Source of the DNA: Pochonia chlamydosporia 170
Lineage: Eukaryota; Ascomycota; Sordariomycetes; Hypocreales; Clavicipitaceae
Assembly: GCF_001653235.2 (NCBI RefSeq)
Contig: NC_035793.1
Span: 3,100,001 to 3,164,000, forward strand
Direction of reading: 5' to 3'
DNA length: 64,000 nucleotides
Shown: positions 58,655 to 64,000 of the stretch, piece after piece
How the letters are laid out: each line of letters opens with the position of its first letter
Numbering within the stretch: the stretch's first letter is position 1
Program-made: the position numbers and the translations under genes
The notes under the pieces: model-generated
Seen by the model: only the letters and a program-made list of their open reading frames with translations
Database searches by the model: none
Told to the model about the DNA's origin: nothing

Positions 58655-60573
58655 GGTTGCGGTTGATAAATCGATAAATCGCTCTTCGGAGATGTTTGCT
58701 CAAGCGATCGGGCTCACCGAGAATTTTCGTGGATACACGACGCGCGCAGTCGCAGCGAAGAGCTGGGCGAATGTGAAGAAAAAAACGCACAGAAAGGAAA
58801 TAAAGCCGATAACAATATCCCAGAACCTCCGAATCGATGAAGACTGCAGTCGTTAACGAGTGGTGGATGGCGCCCAAATGCTGCGCTCGCCCTGGCCAAC
58901 GGCCCAGGAGACCCTCAATTATTCTCCTCCGTCGCCACCGTTCCTAGAGTCGTCGAAGTCGTTCAAACGCGAGTGACGGTGTCTTAGAGCACTCCCAGAT
59001 GTGCTTTATAGTGCTGCGCTCGATATCCGACGCGCGTGGTGATGACTTTTGGCCGGTGGGCAAAGTTTTGTCGTGGTGAAGCCGTGATGTCTGGAGGGCG
59101 GCCGTGGAAGAATCTAGTTGAGGCGGCTGGCCACACGTCTCAAAGCCACTAAGCCTGTTTAGGGAGGGACGTTGCCCCTGCGCCATGAAGTTTGTGCCTA
59201 AGGCAGAGCTGTCGGAGGTAACAGGACATGGAACACAATCAGAGACTCTGCTTACTAAGACAAACCAGATGCAAAGAACTGTGATATTGCTCACGCATGA
59301 TGCTCAATTTTTTTTGTCACTTCAGTCCACAGCGCACGAATTCACGTAGCTTCGACTTGGCAAGCAGACTCATGCAGCGCGTCTCTCAGCCAATGGTTGG
59401 GCAGCGCATCGCCGGTGACTCAAACACCACTCAGTTCTGAAGTCCTGACCACCTTCAAGTTTCATCAACATCAATGCCAATACAATTCACTGGAGTCGTC
59501 TGGTGTCACACGTCTGTCCGTCCGTCCGTCCGTCCTTTGTCTAGCCCATGTCACTATCCTTGCATGATTGATCATCGATTCCGCCTTGTGCATCCATGCC
59601 TTGGTTCACTAGGATATGACGTTGTCTACAATCAGCCCTATCCTCTTCCAGGGTCTTACATTCTGTTTCTGAAGCAATCCATAAAACAGTAAATACAGAC
59701 AATAGTCAGAATTAAGCTTGTCTCTGAATAGGCACACCGAGTAGTTTTCAATGGTTTGTTTTTACTGTTTTTGTCATCGTGTGAATTCAAAATATTCATA
59801 CAGCTGTGACCTGCCAGAAGCTGAAAGACATTCCAAATCTAACGACACTGAAATCTCTCCTCATTACATTCGCTAGCGATTCTTACGTGACGTATGCTCT
59901 GCCCAAAATTCGTAAACCGTCTTCTTTGTCTCTCCTATGCTATGCGGTACATATAATCACAGCCTAGTAAACAAAGTCAGGTAAATTGCCCTTTCCCATG
60001 TCTTAAATAAAGCAGTAGGATGTTCGGCTTTCGCATGCTCTACAATTGACCAGGGGCCAAGGTCGACCACTGACGAGTTATCAGAATTGCGGGTTTCGTT
60101 AGCCGGGGGATCCTCATCTTCGCCAATAGCAGGTAGCACTCGTGGTGCCGTCCCTTAGGTGATATAAGTCTCGTAGAACGTGCGTGTGGACCACAGCTTG
60201 ACGCAAGTTGGTCAGAAAAATAAGAGCCTGGCTGAAGCAGCTTTGTTCGGGGTTCTGAGTCTGCACACAACGCTATCCAAGGATAAATATATCGGTGATG
60301 CGGCGTACCTGCGGACCGTATCCCAAGGGGAGCGATGAATACGTGCCATGATGCCATCGGGATGGCAAGAGCAATGAAATCGGGAATCCACTGGACTCGT
60401 GCTACCTTGTGGCCTTCACCAGAAAGGCCACATCCCAAGACTCAGTAGGCAATTGCAGTGGAATTGGTGAGCGCTCGTGGGCACTGTCGCATAGATTGGC
60501 GACGCACATAAACCTCCCACCTGGACATATTGTCCTAACAAAGTGTGCAGAATATAGCGGCTGAAGGTTAGAG
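58655..60573. other. Intergenic, 1.9 kb: RPB1 promoter and SWD1 3' flank
   Basis: No gene recognised. RPB1 leader at the left end. A (GTCC) repeat lies at 59516-59535. Open frames at 58944-59294 and 60040-60438 lack family features. Confidence 0.6.
59516..59535. repeat. Tetranucleotide repeat (GTCC), 5 units
   Basis: Perfect short tandem repeat in intergenic DNA. Confidence 0.85.
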
Positions 60574-62029
60574 CTATCTCTTTCTGCTTCGACCGCCTTT
60601 CGCAGTAGCCTTCTTTGTGACGGTCGTTTCTGTGGCTCCGTCGACGTCGCTCTGACCTTCACCTGGACTCCTTCGTCGCATAGTGCCAGTTGATACCGCA
60701 ATAAACTCGTCCTCGCTATCACTTTCACCCAGGTTGAACAGGATAGGCATGCGAAAGCTATCGATATCGTCATCAAATTTGGTGGGGTCCGACGTGAGCA
60801 CGTCAACGTCTTCATCCTCGGCATCGAGCCGCCGTCGGTGAATTTCTTCTTGCGCATATATGTCAAACTCGTCCTCTTTTTCAATATACTCGACGTTTTC
60901 CTCTACTTCAGCAAAATCTGGGGCCAGCGCTGACCACTTCTGAGGACTTATTACGGACCAGATATATATGCGGCCGGTCTCCAATCCACAAGCTGCGAGG
61001 AGTGCTCTGGATGGATGCCATTCGATGACGCCCTGCTCTTCTTTCGGATCCTTCAGCATGCATACCAAACTGCCATGGTTCCGCTCCCAAACGTAGAGCT
61101 CGTGGTTGTTATAAGTCGATGCGGCGATATACTCGCCTGTGGCGCTAAACGTGACGTGATTCCATGACAGCTTGTTGACGACGTCTTGGAATTTATGCTC
61201 AAGTGGCAGCTGGATGGTGTCGAGATCCAAATCCTCGACTGACAGATTGGGTATTCTGAAAGTACGGATAATGCGGTCCTGCGAATTGACAAGTAGGTCT
61301 CGTCCTGACCCAGTGATGCGCAAAGTGGTAATAATCCCAGAGCAAACTTTTTCTGAGTAAATAATTTCGAGAGTCTTTGTATCGATAATGTTGATTTTGC
61401 CTTTGCTTGTGCCAGCAATGATGTGATCACCTGTCGATGTCCAAATTGCGGATGTAGTCTTTTCCTTGGCGTCTTCTTTGGCCTGCTTCTCTTTCTGTGC
61501 AGCAGTACTTTCGGTGTTGGTCCGTTTGGGCACAGAGGGAAGAATATGTTTGACATCGACCGGTTCGCTCATGTCTACCAAGACTGGTTGCTCTTCGAAT
61601 AGTGACGCAACGAATTGAAGGCTATCAACGTTAGAAGCGCGAGCGAAAAGTATTCAAGCAGAGTACTCACTGATTCCAGGGATGAAGCTCAGCCATGTAC
61701 GCCGGTGCACGAAAACGCACCTCGCGCAGCCGCTTTCCATCCTGGAGATCCCATAAAATGGCCTTCCAGCCTTGACAGGTGGACAGTATATATCGTCCAC
61801 ATCTTGACCAGCTCAAAAATGTTATGCTCTTGCTATGGCCTCTCAATTTCCGAGCCACGCCCATCGTCTCCAAATCCCAAATGGCGATGGCTCCGTCGAC
61901 GCGGCCGGAAGCAAGGTAATCACCCTTGCGATTGAATCGAAGGACCGTGGCATGACCGGATCGTATTGTATTCGTGATGCTTTCAGGATAATCCTGAAGC
62001 AGGTAGTCGTCCGACAGTAGCAGGTTCAT
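60574..62029 (-). CDS. SWD1: COMPASS complex WD40 subunit Swd1 (RBBP5 homologue)
   Basis: Two exons, 61671-62029 and 60574-61621, give 468 aa from the ATG at 62029. Swd1 is a beta-propeller core subunit of Set1/COMPASS, which methylates histone H3 Lys4 at active genes. Visible: N-terminal MNLLLSDDYLLQDYPESI; WD repeats such as DGAIAIWDLETMG, WKAILWDLQDG and ELYVWERNHG; the family block FVASLFEEQPVLVDM just after the intron, formed by the splice HPWNHLQFVAS; the hinge YIEKEDEFDIYAQEE; and a basic C-terminus (GGRSRKR). Length fits fungal Swd1 (about 430-480 aa). It is divergent from THG1 with 426 bases between start codons and lies downstream of RPB1 in the same direction, 1.9 kb away. Confidence 0.93.
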
Positions 62030-62455
62030 GGTCACGGTTGCTGGGAGGTGGGAGACCTAGGCACCCAGTTACCAGCGAACGTACTAGTGCTAAGGCTCTC
62101 TTTGCCTACGAAGCAACATCCCGCTGTGGTTGCGCGAAGGCGAAGACAAACGGAAAGACGCGCGAGAGGTCCGCGTTTGGTGCTCTGGTGGTTTAAAGAC
62201 ACAATAAGTTGTTTGGCGCAATTGGAGTCTGGTGCATGTGGGTCTGATGAGTGCTGAGTGCTGGGTGCGTTGGCAAGATCGCCCAAACCATGCTCAAACT
62301 GGCGGAAGGAGCAACCCATGTGTTGAACCCCACCATGAGAAGGAAGCTCAACTTTCTGTGTCGCAAAAGAACGACAACCCTGCATGAGCGCCTTGGAATA
62401 TTCAAAATACCAGTTTTGAACATTCTTCCAGGTGCAAATATCCTCCATAGCCGCC
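62030..62455. promoter_or_regulatory. Divergent promoter region of SWD1 and THG1
   Basis: Only 426 bases separate the two start codons, so both promoters and leaders must share this stretch. No TATA box is seen, consistent with housekeeping genes. Short frames on both strands are not protein-like. Confidence 0.7.
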
Positions 62456-63712
62456 ATGGCGAATTCCAAGTAAGTTGTCGTGTTCTGCTTAGCCGCACAA
62501 GGAATGCTAATGGACTGCAAGGTTTGAATATGTCCGAAATTTCGAGCAACCAGACTCGTTGCTACTTAACACATGGATTGTAGTCCGTATCGACGGACGG
62601 GCTTTTACGAAGTAAGAATATCATCCATATACTAATCGGATGGCGCGACGTTCCTAATTCTCCGATTATAGGATGTGCGCGAAATATAACTTTCAAAAGC
62701 CCAACGACCGTAGAGCATTGGACCTCATGAATGTGGCGGCCAAGGCTGTCGTCACTGACCTTCCTGAGATCATCATAGCTTATGGAGTGAGCGATGAGTA
62801 CAGGTGGGAAGCTGGTTCTCCGTCATTCAAACTCGCATAAGCCTAATCTTGCAACAGCTTTGTTCTACACAAGACTTGTAACTTGTTCGAGCGACGCGAT
62901 AGGTGAGACACTGACCGAGTTGACTTTCCAAGCCCAAAACTAACAGTAGCACAGCAAGCTGGTCAGCACCATTGTTTCTACATTCACGGCAAACTATGTC
63001 TACTCATGGTCAACATGCTTTCCCGATACGCCATTGTCCTTTCCGCTGCCCACTTTTGACGGCCGAGCCGTATGTTATCCAAGTGTTCAGAATCTGCGGG
63101 ACTACTTGAGTTGGCGGCAAGTAGATTGTATGTTCATGTCTGTACTACAACGGCATCGCATTTACTAAGAGACTAGGTCACATTAACAACTTGTATAATA
63201 CCACATTCTGGTCGTTGGTCCAGCTTGGCGGACTTGACAACAAGGACGCAGAAAGAACGCTAGCTGTGTGTTGTCCATCTATTCGCTCACCGACTTCAGT
63301 CTAACAACATATTAGGGTACGCTGGCAGCAGACAAAAACGAGATATTATTTTCAAGATTTAACATCAACTATAACAATGAACCAGAAATCTTCAAAAAAG
63401 GCAGTGTCATATTTAGAGATGTACGCAAGTCCGCATTGAGTCAGGGTTACCCTAACGTTCGACCGGGTGGCAATTGCTAACAACCCGTGACAGTATGAAC
63501 TAGTTGATCCTGAAAGTCACTCCGTTTCTGCAGAAATGGATGATTTGGCCGAGCCTGTTCGGCAATCGAAAACACAGGCTGAGAAGGACAGGAAGAAAAG
63601 AGCCAAAGCACGTGTTGTATTAGAGCACCTGGATATCATCAAGGATGACTTTTGGGATAGACGGCCGTGGATATTATCGAATAAACCAGGGCAAGGACCG
63701 AAGGAAACTTGA
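62456..63712 (+). CDS. THG1: tRNA-His guanylyltransferase Thg1
   Basis: Eight exons: 62456-62469, 62522-62611, 62672-62803, 62858-62902, 62955-63127, 63177-63265, 63316-63420 and 63494-63712; 867 nt, 288 aa. The enzyme adds the essential G at position -1 of tRNA-His, by a reverse (3'-5') polymerase fold. Key residues fall at the same numbers as in yeast Thg1: D29 (in [11 protein letters not shown]), D76 and E77 (in [10 protein letters not shown]). Other signatures: [27 protein letters not shown] and [20 protein letters not shown] has Ala where most members have Gly. The charged insertion [15 protein letters not shown] near the C-terminus is typical of filamentous fungi. The first exon is only 14 nt (ATGGCGAATTCCAA), and no single frame is long, so the gene is easily missed without splicing. 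Confidence 0.93.
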
Positions 63713-64000
63713 AAACTGGATTCGGTGTGTGCTGAAATGAAGGGAAAAGCCTTCGATAAGCAGGGTGGTGGCGGTTCCACCTTTATTGCCATTAACTACG
63801 ATCGACTTTGAGACGCTCACTGTGGTCATCTCCAAATGTCACGAATGTCTTTTGACAAGGACACGGTCTCTGGAGAGCGGCATCTCGAAGCAAAAATCAG
63901 GCAATTGGGAAGGAAGATGGATGTGCAGAGCCCTAATGTGGTGTCGGTCGGTCGGTTTAGAAACGGCGTGCATTGGGTATGCCGCCAACTATGGAGGCCC
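63713..64000 (+). other. Window end; possible start of another gene
   Basis: From the ATG at 63836 the frame (MSRMSFDKDTVSGERHLEAK) is open to the end of the window (55 codons). It may be the first exon of a plus-strand gene or chance; no family can be named from so little. Confidence 0.25.

Noticed and set aside
1..64000. CRISPR arrays, rRNA genes, complete transposons, secondary-metabolite clusters
   Set aside because: No spaced direct repeats, no rRNA sequence, no transposase or reverse-transcriptase motifs, and no polyketide or peptide synthetase domains were found by reading both strands.

Overview
The window is nuclear DNA from a filamentous ascomycete, most likely a Sordariomycete of the order Hypocreales. 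Evidence seen: short introns (about 45-220 nt, mostly 50-70) with GTRNGT-type donors and CTRAY branch sites 10-20 nt before the acceptor; TATA boxes with CA/CT-rich leaders; no operons; fungal protein families throughout. A Clavicipitaceae host (Metarhizium- or Pochonia-like) is my guess from the style of the proteins and intergenic DNA; no species marker is present.

Layout, left to right: a long intergenic tract rich in ACCAGAC/GTCTGGT words (1-1647); an Nbp2/Skb5-like SH3 adaptor (1648-3141, +); mitochondrial NADH-cytochrome b5 reductase MCR1 (4032-5181, +); a MARVEL-type four-helix membrane protein (7222-8259, +) convergent with an M28 glutamate-carboxypeptidase-II-like peptidase (8660-11201, -); an MFS transporter of the YCR023C/ZIFL type (13867-15930, +) convergent with a SprT-like zinc metalloprotease (16480-17736, -); an F-box protein (20522-22651, -); a large two-helix membrane protein whose frame is broken by one TAG codon lying in a hairpin (25623-28186, +); a small Tyr/Ser/Gly-rich protein (28526-28882, -); the ribosome-associated Hsp70 SSB (30723-33314, +) with a minisatellite in its fourth intron; a degenerate acidic gene carrying a 157-bp tandem duplication (34531-35409); a short F-box-like gene with an overlapping upstream ORF (35511-36269, +); an 81-aa conserved small protein (37690-37935, -); a gap of about 9.5 kb without a recognisable gene; a 70-aa cysteine-rich protein (47473-47755, +); a second gap of about 5.5 kb; RPB1, the largest RNA polymerase II subunit (53242-58654, -); the COMPASS WD40 subunit SWD1 (60574-62029, -); and, divergent from it, tRNA-His guanylyltransferase THG1 (62456-63712, +). 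A possible start of another gene runs off the right edge.

Gene density is low, about one gene per 3.8 kb, with three long gene-free tracts. Most genes are unrelated housekeeping or membrane functions. The right end groups three nuclear/RNA genes: RPB1 makes mRNA, Set1/COMPASS (with SWD1) is recruited to its phosphorylated CTD, and THG1 matures tRNA-His; the grouping may be chance.

The most interesting observations are: (1) codon 312 of the gene at 25623-28186 is an in-frame TAG placed at the first loop base of a hairpin, matching what is known of stop codons recoded to Trp by A-to-I mRNA editing in Sordariomycetes; (2) two genes (RPB1 and the Cys-rich gene) whose apparent stop TAG is created by the splice donor TA|GTA or TA|GTAAGT, so that the true C-terminus lies in a tiny last exon (in RPB1 it adds another CTD heptad); (3) the tandem duplication and the minisatellite. 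Exon borders were set by hand from splice signals, reading frame and family knowledge; every spliced CDS given for an intact gene has a length divisible by three.
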